Source of the DNA: CAAGNP01 sp964611185
GTDB taxonomy: Bacteria > Bacteroidota > Bacteroidia > Bacteroidales > UBA932
Assembly: GCA_964611185.1 (NCBI GenBank)
Contig: CAZSXE010000002.1
Coordinates: 1-64,000, forward strand
Direction of reading: 5' to 3'
DNA: 64,000 nt
The position numbers were made by a program, and so were the translations under genes. Shown here in pieces: positions 34,856 through 43,153 of the stretch; position 1 is the stretch's first letter, and each line of letters begins with the position of its first letter. The notes below the pieces were generated by a model. The model was not told where the DNA came from. It searched no databases and saw only the letters and a program-made list of their open reading frames with translations.

Positions 34856-35554
34856 TTATTCGTTATTAAGATGTTGTGGGCTTGTCTCATTAAATATTTT
34901 ATTAAAATACTCTTCCTCAGACAGTCCCATTTCTTCTGCCTTTTTCATCGAGAGCTCTTTTATGAAATTGATTTTTTCAGTTCCTCCTGTAACATCGAAG
35001 ATTTTTTGCAAATCATCAAGAGCATCTTGAGAAATGTGCCTTAAAGCACCCTCACCGTCCTTTTCATAATTCGCGCCCACTCTATCATAGACATCTTCGA
35101 GATGATCTTCTATCCATTTTCCCACTGTTCCGTATTCCGGGTGCATTTCATATTTGAAGCTCTTGGGATGGACACAATAACCATATTTCAAAATATTTCC
35201 ACATAATACTTTTGACAAGACATACTGTTGCCTACCTTTTTCCGAATCAACAAAATAGCCCATTTCCACCGAAAGAGACCTTAATGCCATAATGATGAGC
35301 CCCGGAGCATTTTTTCTTGGGCATCTCGTCACACAAGACATACACTCTCCGCAATACCATATTGTTTCGCTTTTAAGCAGCTTTTCTATCTCTTCGTCAT
35401 CCTGTGTCTGAACAATATTTACAATGTTCTTAGGATTATATTTGTAAAATTCTGCAGCAGGGCATATTGCAGTGCAGGTACCGCAATTAATACAGGCATT
35501 CAGACCCTCTTTGAGGCGGTAATCCTCCATAAGCCTATTATATAGTTTCCCCAT
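34856..35554 (-). CDS. HdrC-like 4Fe-4S protein
   Basis: 232 aa. Two ferredoxin motifs, C21/C24/C27/C31 and C68/C71/C74/C78, in HdrC spacing, with a longer helical C-terminal tail (residues ~90-232) rich in charged residues. It probably partners the HdrB-like protein encoded six bases downstream. Its start overlaps the marR gene by 17 bases, so the regulator and the complex are made from the same transcript. Confidence 0.87.
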   Translation of the reverse strand: MGKLYNRLMEDYRLKEGLNACINCGTCTAICPAAEFYKYNPKNIVNIVQTQDDEEIEKLLKSETIWYCGECMSCVTRCPRKNAPGLIIMALRSLSVEMGYFVDSEKGRQQYVLSKVLCGNILKYGYCVHPKSFKYEMHPEYGTVGKWIEDHLEDVYDRVGANYEKDGEGALRHISQDALDDLQKIFDVTGGTEKINFIKELSMKKAEEMGLSEEEYFNKIFNETSPQHLNNE

Positions 35555-36026
35555 TTGTCGTGATGTTGTTATTTGATTTATCTTCTATTTCTATATTGTA
35601 GCTTTGCATATTATAGGCCATTCTCATAAGTACTTTCACAAAAAGTTTCAAATCATCATTTGAAATATTTCTAATGATGGAATTGACGGCATCCATCGCC
35701 ACTTCTGTAACATCAGTCTCCATATCCTTGGCCTTTTGTGTCAAGGCTATGAGGTTAAGCCTGCGATCATTTTCATCAGGAATACGCTTCACAAGTTTTT
35801 TCTTCTCCATGGCATCCACCAATTTTGTCACCGAATTTTTATCTTTCATCAAAATATCGGCAATTTTCTGCTGTGGAATAGAATCCTTCTTCCACAGTTG
35901 GTCTATCAATAGAAATTGCTCCGGAGTGAGAATAATACCGCGTTGTCTAAAGATATCTGATACATATTGTTTGAATTTACAATGTACAAGATTCAGATAT
36001 ACAGCAATTTGTTTAACAAGTATCAT
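35538..36026 (-). CDS. MarR-family transcriptional regulator
   Basis: 162 aa winged-helix regulator: the DNA-binding helices (QQKIADILMKDKNSVTKLVDAMEKK) and wing (LVKRIPDENDRRLNLIALT) are typical. MarR proteins often sense small phenolics, oxidants or sulfur species; there is no conserved redox Cys here, so the ligand is unknown. It heads the Hdr/cysteate synthase/SulP operon and overlaps the next gene by 17 bases. Inverted repeats at its own start codon and promoter suggest autoregulation. Confidence 0.92.
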   Translation of the reverse strand: MILVKQIAVYLNLVHCKFKQYVSDIFRQRGIILTPEQFLLIDQLWKKDSIPQQKIADILMKDKNSVTKLVDAMEKKKLVKRIPDENDRRLNLIALTQKAKDMETDVTEVAMDAVNSIIRNISNDDLKLFVKVLMRMAYNMQSYNIEIEDKSNNNITTNGETI

Positions 36027-36032
36027 TTGATA
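36021..36032 (-). promoter_or_regulatory. Small dyad overlapping the marR start codon, candidate operator
   Basis: TATCATTTGATA has perfect 5-base arms around TT and covers the marR ATG (36024-36026). A MarR dimer bound here could block translation-proximal transcription, but the short arms could be chance. Confidence 0.3.
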
Positions 36033-36059
36033 TTGTATAATCTTTTACTAATTCGGATA

Positions 36060-36091
36060 CAAATATAGTTTTTTTCTCTTTAAATAAGCAA
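36060..36091 (-). promoter_or_regulatory. Promoter of the marR-hdr-cysteate synthase operon
   Basis: On the minus strand, TTG (complement of 36089-36091) and TATATTTG (complement of 36060-36067) are 21 bases apart, a good Bacteroidetes promoter. The predicted transcript starts near 36054 and gives a leader of about 28 bases before marR. Confidence 0.55.
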
Positions 36092-36106
36092 TAGATTATT
36101 TAAGAG
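36076..36106. repeat. Inverted repeat over the -33 region of the marR operon
   Basis: CTCTTTAAATAA (36076-36087) and TTATTTAAGAG (36096-36106) pair over 11 bases with one bulged base and an 8-base loop that carries the -33 TTG. It has no T-run on the carB (minus) exit side, so it fits a MarR operator better than a carB terminator. Confidence 0.4.
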
Positions 36107-36124
36107 TGTGAAAAAAGCAGCTAA

Positions 36125-39100
36125 TTATTTGTACTCGTCCCAGCTTTTAATTTGGATATCATTCATTGAAAAGTTACAAAACGAAATAATAAATGCAGAA
36201 GCAAGTCTTGGGTTAGTGATAAGAGGAATATTGAAGTCAACCGCGGCTCGTCTAATTTTATATCCGTTTTCAAGCTCTTCTTGGGTAAGATTTTTAGGGA
36301 TATTTATTACAAGATCTATTTTTTTATCGTGAATCATTTTTAAGGCTTGCGGTTTCTTCGTGCTTTCACTCGGCCAATATACTCTATTACAAGCTATATC
36401 ATTGTCAATGAGGTATTTATATGTGCCACCGGTGGCGAATATCGAGTAGTTATTTGCCTGAAGCAGTTTGCAGGCTGACAGCAACTCTGCTTTTTGTTTT
36501 CCATCACCTGAAGAGATTAAAATATTCTTTTTCGGTATTGAATATCCGACAGAGAGCATTGCTTTCAAGACTGCTTCGTTAGTATCGTCTCCTATACATC
36601 CCACTTCACCGGTTGATGCCATATCGACTCCAAGTACGGGATCTGCCTTTTGCAGTCTCGAAAATGAGAACTGAGATGCCTTAATACCCACATAATCAAG
36701 GTCGAATGCGCTTTTAGAGGGGGGTGTAGGGTGTTCTCCGAGCATAACCTTGGTAGCGAGTTCGATAAAATTGATTTTTAAAACTTTGGATACAAACGGA
36801 AAACTGCGAGATGCTCTGAGATTACATTCAATCACCTTTATATCATTTTCCTTTGCAAGAAACTGAATATTAAATGGACCTGATATTTTTAGTGCTTCGG
36901 CAGTTTTTCTTGCAATTTTTTTAATTCTGCGAGCAGTTTCTACATATAATTTTTGAGGAGGGAATTGAATTGTGGCATCTCCCGAATGAACACCGGCAAA
37001 CTCTATATGTTCCGATATTGCATAAGCTATCACCACTCCGTGGTCTGCAACAGCATCAAATTCAATCTCCTTTGCGTGCTGAATGAACTCGCTTACTACC
37101 ACAGGGTGCTTTTTGGATACATTCGCAGCGAGCTTTAAAAATTGTTCCAATTCGTTATTATTGGAGCAGACATTCATCGCAGCACCAGACAGGACATAAG
37201 AAGGTCTAACTAAAACCGGAAATCCTACCGTATCCACAAATTTATATATGTCGTTTAAGGAGGTGAGCTCTCTCCATTTGGGCTGATCTATCCCGAGTTT
37301 ATCCATCAAGGAGGAGAAACGGTGACGATCTTCGGCATTATCTATACTGTCGGAAGAGGTTCCTAATAATTTAACTCCTGCCTCATCAAGTCTTGTCGCG
37401 AGGTTATTTGGAATCTGTCCTCCGACTGAAACTACCATCCCGTGAGGGTTTTCAAGTTCAAAAATGTCCATCACCCGCTCGAAAGTCAACTCATCGAAAT
37501 AGAGCCTGTCACACATATCATAATCGGTAGAGACTGTTTCGGGATTATAATTGATCATTACACCTCTCCATCCGGACTTTCTAATGGTATTCAAGGCATT
37601 GACACTGCACCAGTCAAATTCTACAGAACTACCTATTCTGTATGCACCTGATCCTAAGACTATAATAGACTTTCTATCACCTACATAGTCAACATCGGAT
37701 GAAGTGCCGTTGTATGTTAAATACAAGTAATTGGTAAGTGCAGGATATTCTGCTGCAAGGGTGTCTATTTGTTTAACAACAGGGACAATTCCAAGATTTT
37801 TACGATAACTTCTTACGATTTTAACCATCTCTTCCAGGTCGATGGAATCTTTTAAAATAAGTCTTCCTATTTGGAAATCGGAAAAGCCCTGTGACTTTGC
37901 TGTTTTGAGAGTATCATATTCAAGTTCATCAAGGGAAGATAGCTTTGAAAGAATATCGGATGTTTTCTTGATATTATACAATTTATCCAAAAACCATCTG
38001 TCAATTTTGGTGAGTTCGTGAATTTGTTCGACTGTGTATCCTCTATTAAAAGCTTTGGAAATTACGAAAATACGGTTGTCTGTGGGCTGTCTGAGTGATT
38101 TGTCAATATCTTCAACCACAATCTCTTTGTTCGCAACAAAACCATGCGCCCCTTGCCCAATCATCCTTAACCCTTTCTGAATAGTCTCTTCAAAAGTCCT
38201 TCCTATGGCCATAACTTCACCGACACTTTTCATGCTGCTTCCTATTTCGCGAGAAACTCCGTGGAATTTGGAAAGATCCCAACGAGGAATTTTACATACG
38301 ACATAGTCCAATGCAGGTTCAAAAAAGGCGGGTGTGGTTTTAGTAATCGAATTTTTAAGATCGAACAGACCATATCCAAGTCCCAATTTAGCTGCAATAA
38401 AGGCAAGAGGGTAGCCTGTTGCTTTGGAAGCAAGAGCGGAGGATCTACTTAGCCTTGCATTTACTTCTATCACTCTATAATCTTCTGATTCAGGATCGAA
38501 TGCAAATTGAACATTACACTCTCCGATAATACCTATATGGCGAACGATTTTAATGGAGAGCTCCCTTAGCATATAGCACTCCTTATTGGTCAAAGTTTGA
38601 GATGGAGCGACCACAATACTTTCGCCTGTATGGATCCCGAGAGGATCGAAATTTTCCATATTGCAGACTGTGATACAATTGTCGTATCTGTCTCTGACTA
38701 CCTCGTACTCTATCTCTTTCCACCCCTTGAGCGACTTCTCCACCAATATTTGAGTTGAATAGGAGAAAGCCTTGTCTGCAAGCTTTTTAAGTTCGTCCTC
38801 ATTGTCGCAAAAACCACTCCCTAACCCCCCTAAAGCATAAGCAGCTCTGATAATGACAGGATACCCAAGTGAATCTGCCGCCTGGATGGCATCTTCGATA
38901 TTTTCTACTGCATGACTTTTGATAGTATTGACATTAATCTCATCAAGTTTTTTGACAAATAATTCTCTGTCTTCAGTATCAATTATCGACTGAACAGGGG
39001 TGCCCAATACTTTTACTTTATATTTATCAAGTATTCCATCCTTGAATAGAGAGACACCGCAGTTAAGAGCAGTCTGTCCTCCAAAAGAGAGTAGAATTCC

Positions 39101-39349
39101 CTGAGGCTTCTCTTTATTAATTACCTTTTCAACAAAAAAAGGAGTTACAGGGAGGAAATAAATTTTATCTGCTACTCCCTCGGAAGTTTGCACAGTGGCG
39201 ATATTAGGATTTATGAGAATAGTTTCAATTCCTTCTTCTCTCATCGCTTTTAAAGCCTGAGAACCAGAGTAATCAAATTCTCCCGCTTCACCTATTTTGA
39301 GGGCTCCTGACCCAAGTAACAGTATTTTTTTAATTTTTTTGTCAATCAT
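36125..39349 (-). CDS. carB: Carbamoyl-phosphate synthase, large subunit
   Basis: 1074 aa, the full length of the family (E. coli 1073). Two ATP-grasp halves are visible: the first with LGSGALKIGEAGEFDYSGSQA, the second with LGSGAYRIGSSVEFDWCSV; the C-terminal MGS-like allosteric domain ends the protein. It makes carbamoyl phosphate from bicarbonate, ATP and ammonia delivered by CarA, for pyrimidines and arginine. It begins three bases after carA. No clear terminator lies after it before marR. Confidence 0.98.
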   Translation of the reverse strand: MIDKKIKKILLLGSGALKIGEAGEFDYSGSQALKAMREEGIETILINPNIATVQTSEGVADKIYFLPVTPFFVEKVINKEKPQGILLSFGGQTALNCGVSLFKDGILDKYKVKVLGTPVQSIIDTEDRELFVKKLDEINVNTIKSHAVENIEDAIQAADSLGYPVIIRAAYALGGLGSGFCDNEDELKKLADKAFSYSTQILVEKSLKGWKEIEYEVVRDRYDNCITVCNMENFDPLGIHTGESIVVAPSQTLTNKECYMLRELSIKIVRHIGIIGECNVQFAFDPESEDYRVIEVNARLSRSSALASKATGYPLAFIAAKLGLGYGLFDLKNSITKTTPAFFEPALDYVVCKIPRWDLSKFHGVSREIGSSMKSVGEVMAIGRTFEETIQKGLRMIGQGAHGFVANKEIVVEDIDKSLRQPTDNRIFVISKAFNRGYTVEQIHELTKIDRWFLDKLYNIKKTSDILSKLSSLDELEYDTLKTAKSQGFSDFQIGRLILKDSIDLEEMVKIVRSYRKNLGIVPVVKQIDTLAAEYPALTNYLYLTYNGTSSDVDYVGDRKSIIVLGSGAYRIGSSVEFDWCSVNALNTIRKSGWRGVMINYNPETVSTDYDMCDRLYFDELTFERVMDIFELENPHGMVVSVGGQIPNNLATRLDEAGVKLLGTSSDSIDNAEDRHRFSSLMDKLGIDQPKWRELTSLNDIYKFVDTVGFPVLVRPSYVLSGAAMNVCSNNNELEQFLKLAANVSKKHPVVVSEFIQHAKEIEFDAVADHGVVIAYAISEHIEFAGVHSGDATIQFPPQKLYVETARRIKKIARKTAEALKISGPFNIQFLAKENDIKVIECNLRASRSFPFVSKVLKINFIELATKVMLGEHPTPPSKSAFDLDYVGIKASQFSFSRLQKADPVLGVDMASTGEVGCIGDDTNEAVLKAMLSVGYSIPKKNILISSGDGKQKAELLSACKLLQANNYSIFATGGTYKYLIDNDIACNRVYWPSESTKKPQALKMIHDKKIDLVINIPKNLTQEELENGYKIRRAAVDFNIPLITNPRLASAFIISFCNFSMNDIQIKSWDEYK

Positions 39350-39352
39350 ACT

Positions 39353-40426
39353 CTATAGAAGTTTAATAAAATCATCAAATAAAAATTCAGTATCTGTAGG
39401 TCCGCTTGATGCCTCGGGATGGAATTGCGAAGAGAAGAAAAGACCGCTTTTGTGCTTTATACCTTCGTTGGTGCCATCGTTCATATTAATAAAGAGTGGT
39501 TTCCAATCTCTACCTAATGAATCGTTATCAACAGCGTATCCGTGATTTTGGGAGGTAATAAAGCAGTTATCGCTTCCGGTCTTGCGTACGGGCTGGTTGT
39601 GACTTCTGTGCCCATATTTCAGCTTGAATGTGGATGCTCCACCGGCTTTTGCCAACAACTGATTCCCCATACATATTCCGAAAATAGGTTTCCCGTCCGA
39701 CATAGCTTTCTTTATATTTTCAGTTGTAGATATACAAAAATCGGGATTACCAGGGCCGTTTGAAATGAGTAATCCATTGTAATCCAATGTGTTGAAATCA
39801 AAATCCCAAGGAACTCTAATGAGCTCGATATTTCTTTTTAGAAGACATCTGATAATATTACTTTTAACCCCGCAGTCCACAAGAACCACCCTTTTCAATC
39901 CATCTTTAGAGGGGGTATAGTTAATAATCTCTTTGCAGCTTACTTTTGCAATCAGATTTTCCTTATTCGGATCGTACAATGATGAAGGAAGATTAAATCC
40001 CCGAGGGACAATGCAGCCGAGCATCGAGCCGCTTTCTCTCAAAATTTTAGTGAGTTCGCGGGTGTCAATTCCGTATATGCCCGGAATTTTGTTCTCTTTT
40101 AACCATTGATCAAGACTTTTAATGGCACTCCAGTGGCTGTAATTAAAAGAATAATCGGAGATAATAACACCTCTTACATGTATTTTCTCCGATTCATAAT
40201 TAGTGGAAATACCGTCGATTTTCTGATTATCAGGTACTCCGTAGTTACCGATTAATGGGTAGGTTACACAGAGTATTTGACCTGAATATGAGGGATCCGT
40301 TAAAGATTCGGGATATCCCACCATGGCAGTGTTGAAAACCACTTCGCCGTCAGCTGTGTACTCGTAACCAAAAGAATAGCCATGGAATTCCATGCCATTC
40401 TCTAAATGTAAAATTGCTTCTTTCAT
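39353..40426 (-). CDS. carA: Carbamoyl-phosphate synthase, small subunit
   Basis: 357 aa glutamine amidotransferase subunit. The N-terminal CarA-specific domain is followed by a class I GATase domain with nucleophile Cys in FGICMGNQLLA and the His-Glu pair in SQFHPEAS. An ATG four codons upstream (40438) overlaps the predicted -7 element, so 40426 is the better start. It forms an operon with carB. Confidence 0.97.
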   Translation of the reverse strand: MKEAILHLENGMEFHGYSFGYEYTADGEVVFNTAMVGYPESLTDPSYSGQILCVTYPLIGNYGVPDNQKIDGISTNYESEKIHVRGVIISDYSFNYSHWSAIKSLDQWLKENKIPGIYGIDTRELTKILRESGSMLGCIVPRGFNLPSSLYDPNKENLIAKVSCKEIINYTPSKDGLKRVVLVDCGVKSNIIRCLLKRNIELIRVPWDFDFNTLDYNGLLISNGPGNPDFCISTTENIKKAMSDGKPIFGICMGNQLLAKAGGASTFKLKYGHRSHNQPVRKTGSDNCFITSQNHGYAVDNDSLGRDWKPLFINMNDGTNEGIKHKSGLFFSSQFHPEASSGPTDTEFLFDDFIKLL

Positions 40427-40435
40427 ACTGAAGTG

Positions 40436-40443
40436 CAAAAATA
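40436..40443 (-). promoter_or_regulatory. Candidate -7 element for carAB
   Basis: TATTTTTG on the minus strand matches TAnnTTTG and lies 10 bases before the ATG at 40426, giving an almost leaderless mRNA. No clear -33 element. It shares the 68-base gap with the divergent nfeD promoter. Confidence 0.4.
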
Positions 40444-40456
40444 TAAAAAGATTTAA

Positions 40457-40464
40457 TATCTTTG
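40457..40464 (+). promoter_or_regulatory. Candidate -7 element for the nfeD gene
   Basis: TATCTTTG matches TAnnTTTG and lies 30 bases before the ATG at 40494. No TTTG at the -33 position is seen. Confidence 0.4.
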
Positions 40465-40493
40465 AAAATTATAATAATTAATATTAGACTACT

Positions 40494-41849
40494 ATGAGAT
40501 GTTTTGGCATATTTATTATTTCATTAATTCTCCTTTTGCCCTTATCTCTTTATTCTCAGACAGATAAGAAAGATTTAGTATTTGTTATCAATGTTAAGCA
40601 AAATATTGATAAATCATCAATGAGAAAAGTAAACATGGGAATTAAAGAAGCTATTGAAAAAAAGGCTGATTACATTATTCTCGATTTGAATACTTACGGA
40701 GGAGCTGTAGATGCAGCAGACAGCATACGAACGGCCCTGATCCAATGTCCCATTCCTACCATAGCATTTATAAATCCGCAGGCTGCTTCTGCAGGAGCGT
40801 TAATTTCCATCGCCTGCGACTCCATATATATGCGAAGTGGCAGCTCTATCGGAGCAGCTACCGTCGTGGACCAAAACGGGAAGGTAATGCCTGACAAATA
40901 TCAATCATTTATGAGAGGCATGATGCGTTCCACAGCAGAATCGCACGGGAAGAAGCCTGACGGTCAATGGTACAGAGATCCGATGATAGCACAGCAAATG
41001 ACAGATACTACGAATGTTCTGACTTTTACTCAGGAAGAGGCTATAGCCAATAATTACTGCGAGGGAAAAGCAGAGTCCATAGAAGAAGTAGTGGAACAAC
41101 TTACTATTTCCCCTGAGCACGAAATAGTGGAGCAAACTCTCACTTTTATCGATAAAATCATACTCTTTCTTCTCTCTCCGATTCTTCAAGGTATATTTTT
41201 AATGATGATAGTAGGTGGGATTTATTTTGAACTCCAATCACCCGGAATCGGCTTTCCCCTTGCTATTGCCATCACAGGTGCCTTGCTTTATTTCGCTCCG
41301 CTATATATTACTGGGCTTGCCCTTAATTGGGAAATCATACTCTTTTTTGTAGGTATAGGCTTACTTGCCATTGAAATATTTGTTACTCCAGGGTTCGGAG
41401 TAGCTGGAGTATCGGGTATTATACTGATTATGACCTCTTTAATCTTCGCTATGATAGATAACAACCTCTTCTATTTCGATGGTAAAATTAATTTTTCATT
41501 AATGGTTAAGCCTTTGGCAATAGTACTTCTGTCATCATTCACCGGACTTGCCCTTTCAATTTGGGGAGTGGGTAAACTATATCCTAAAAAATCATTCTCT
41601 TATATTGCATTAAAAACGGAATTAGAAGGCTCCGAAGGGTGGGTAGGGGTAGAAACTAAAACATTAGCCCTATTTGTAGGTAAGAGTGTGCAGGCAAAGA
41701 CTGATTTTCATCCATCGGGTAAAATCGAATTGGACGGGAAATTATACGAGGCGATACTTGAGTTTGGTTCTGCCGAAAAGGGAGATATGTTAAAGATTAC
41801 CCGTTATGAGGGAGGACGACTTTACTGCGAGAAGAGTGCTATCTCTTAG
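40494..41849 (+). CDS. NfeD-type membrane serine protease (ClpP-class)
   Basis: 451 aa. A signal peptide (residues 1-21, ending LYSQ) precedes a ClpP/SppA-like protease domain: GGAVDAA, the nucleophile Ser in AASAGALIS and a Lys in MPDKYQSFMRG. Four or so membrane helices (residues ~220-370) and a C-terminal OB-fold NfeD domain (GWVGVETKTL, VQAKTDFHPSGKIELDG) follow. Such proteins are linked to membrane protein quality control together with stomatin-like partners; no stomatin gene is adjacent. The end overlaps convergent ispG by 11 bases. Confidence 0.88.
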   Translation: MRCFGIFIISLILLLPLSLYSQTDKKDLVFVINVKQNIDKSSMRKVNMGIKEAIEKKADYIILDLNTYGGAVDAADSIRTALIQCPIPTIAFINPQAASAGALISIACDSIYMRSGSSIGAATVVDQNGKVMPDKYQSFMRGMMRSTAESHGKKPDGQWYRDPMIAQQMTDTTNVLTFTQEEAIANNYCEGKAESIEEVVEQLTISPEHEIVEQTLTFIDKIILFLLSPILQGIFLMMIVGGIYFELQSPGIGFPLAIAITGALLYFAPLYITGLALNWEIILFFVGIGLLAIEIFVTPGFGVAGVSGIILIMTSLIFAMIDNNLFYFDGKINFSLMVKPLAIVLLSSFTGLALSIWGVGKLYPKKSFSYIALKTELEGSEGWVGVETKTLALFVGKSVQAKTDFHPSGKIELDGKLYEAILEFGSAEKGDMLKITRYEGGRLYCEKSAIS

Positions 41850-43152
41850 AATCCGCATCAATCAATTTTAACAAAGTATCTATTGCTTCTTCTTGTGGAA
41901 CAGAGCTATACACTGCTTCTTTTCCGCGATAAATGGATACTTTACCTCTTCCTTGCCCCACATATCCGTAATCTGCATCGGCCATCTCCCCGGGGCCGTT
42001 TACAATGCACCCCATCACGGCAATAACCAATCCTTTAAGATGAGAAGTTCTTTTTTTGACCTCATTAAAAGTCTCTTCGAGATTATATAGAGTCCTTCCG
42101 CACCCGGGACAAGCGACATATTCACATTTTGAAAAACGCCTTCTTGCAGCTTGATAAATATTGTTTTTAAAATCATCTATTTCACTACTTTCCATCATTT
42201 TACCATCACTTATGCATGAGATTGTAAAGTCATCGATTTTTTTATCAAGCAGGAGGGGACCGATTTCAGCAGAGGCTTCAAGAATAAAATCTTCTTTAGA
42301 TTTAGAAATATAGTGAAAATCGGAGATATCGGAGGGTAGGTTCTTTTTAATATAAGTAGATGGATTAAAATAATCAGCTATAAATTTGGCAACAGGTATT
42401 TCATTAACGGGAGGTTCAGTAAGGGAGACACGGATGGTCTCTCCTATACCATCTTTAAGCAGTGCAGAGAGTCCGATAGTAGATTTAATTCTCCCCATAT
42501 CTCCGTTCCCTGCTTCGGTTACTCCTAAATGAAGAGGGAAAATGATTCCTATTGAATTCATCCATTCGTTAAGAAGTCTGTAAGCACTAACCATGATTAG
42601 AGGATTACTCGCTTTTAGAGAAAGAACTACATTGAAAAAATCTTCATCAATGCACATCTTTACCCATTCTGACATAGCCTTAACCATTCCCTGAGGAGTA
42701 TTGCCGTAAATCTCTGTAATTCTTCTACCTAACGAGCCGTGATTGATACCTATTCTTACCGCAGTTCCGTATTTTTTACATTCAGAAATAAACCTTCTGA
42801 ACTCAAAGCAGGCTTTTTCGTGTTCAGGTGCAAAATTGCCCGGGTTGATTCTCACCTTATCTGCAACAGAGGCAGCAGCTATTGCGGTAGCGGAAGAGAA
42901 GTGAATATCTGCCACAAGGGGAACAAATATACCGGATGAGTGCAATCTTTCCTTAATTACTCGAAGAGAATCTACCTCTTTAAGACCCTGAGTAGTAAGA
43001 CGGATCATCTGTGCTCCGGCGTTGTATAAATCTTTGCATTGTTTCACAGCTGCTTCAACATCGTTGGTGTCGCAGTTACACATGGTCTGAACTACGATGG
43101 AGAGGCCTCTTCCTATCGCTATATCTCTCACATTTACAGTTAAATATCTCAT
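41839..43152 (-). CDS. ispG: (E)-4-hydroxy-3-methylbut-2-enyl-diphosphate synthase
   Basis: Penultimate enzyme of the MEP isoprenoid pathway, with a 4Fe-4S cluster. The TIM-barrel part (VQTMCNCDTND, LVADIHFSS, KVRINPGNF, RIGINHGSLG) and the cluster domain (CPGCGRT, MGCIVNGPGE) are present. From the ATG at 43152 the protein is 437 aa. That is about 65 residues more than the E. coli form yet far shorter than the ~600 aa Bacteroidetes/plant form with its large inserted domain, so the insert is reduced. A longer in-frame ATG at 43293 would run inside the outer-membrane protein gene and is rejected; that gene's stop is two bases from this start. Confidence 0.93.
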   Translation of the reverse strand: MRYLTVNVRDIAIGRGLSIVVQTMCNCDTNDVEAAVKQCKDLYNAGAQMIRLTTQGLKEVDSLRVIKERLHSSGIFVPLVADIHFSSATAIAAASVADKVRINPGNFAPEHEKACFEFRRFISECKKYGTAVRIGINHGSLGRRITEIYGNTPQGMVKAMSEWVKMCIDEDFFNVVLSLKASNPLIMVSAYRLLNEWMNSIGIIFPLHLGVTEAGNGDMGRIKSTIGLSALLKDGIGETIRVSLTEPPVNEIPVAKFIADYFNPSTYIKKNLPSDISDFHYISKSKEDFILEASAEIGPLLLDKKIDDFTISCISDGKMMESSEIDDFKNNIYQAARRRFSKCEYVACPGCGRTLYNLEETFNEVKKRTSHLKGLVIAVMGCIVNGPGEMADADYGYVGQGRGKVSIYRGKEAVYSSVPQEEAIDTLLKLIDADSKR

Positions 43153-43153
43153 A

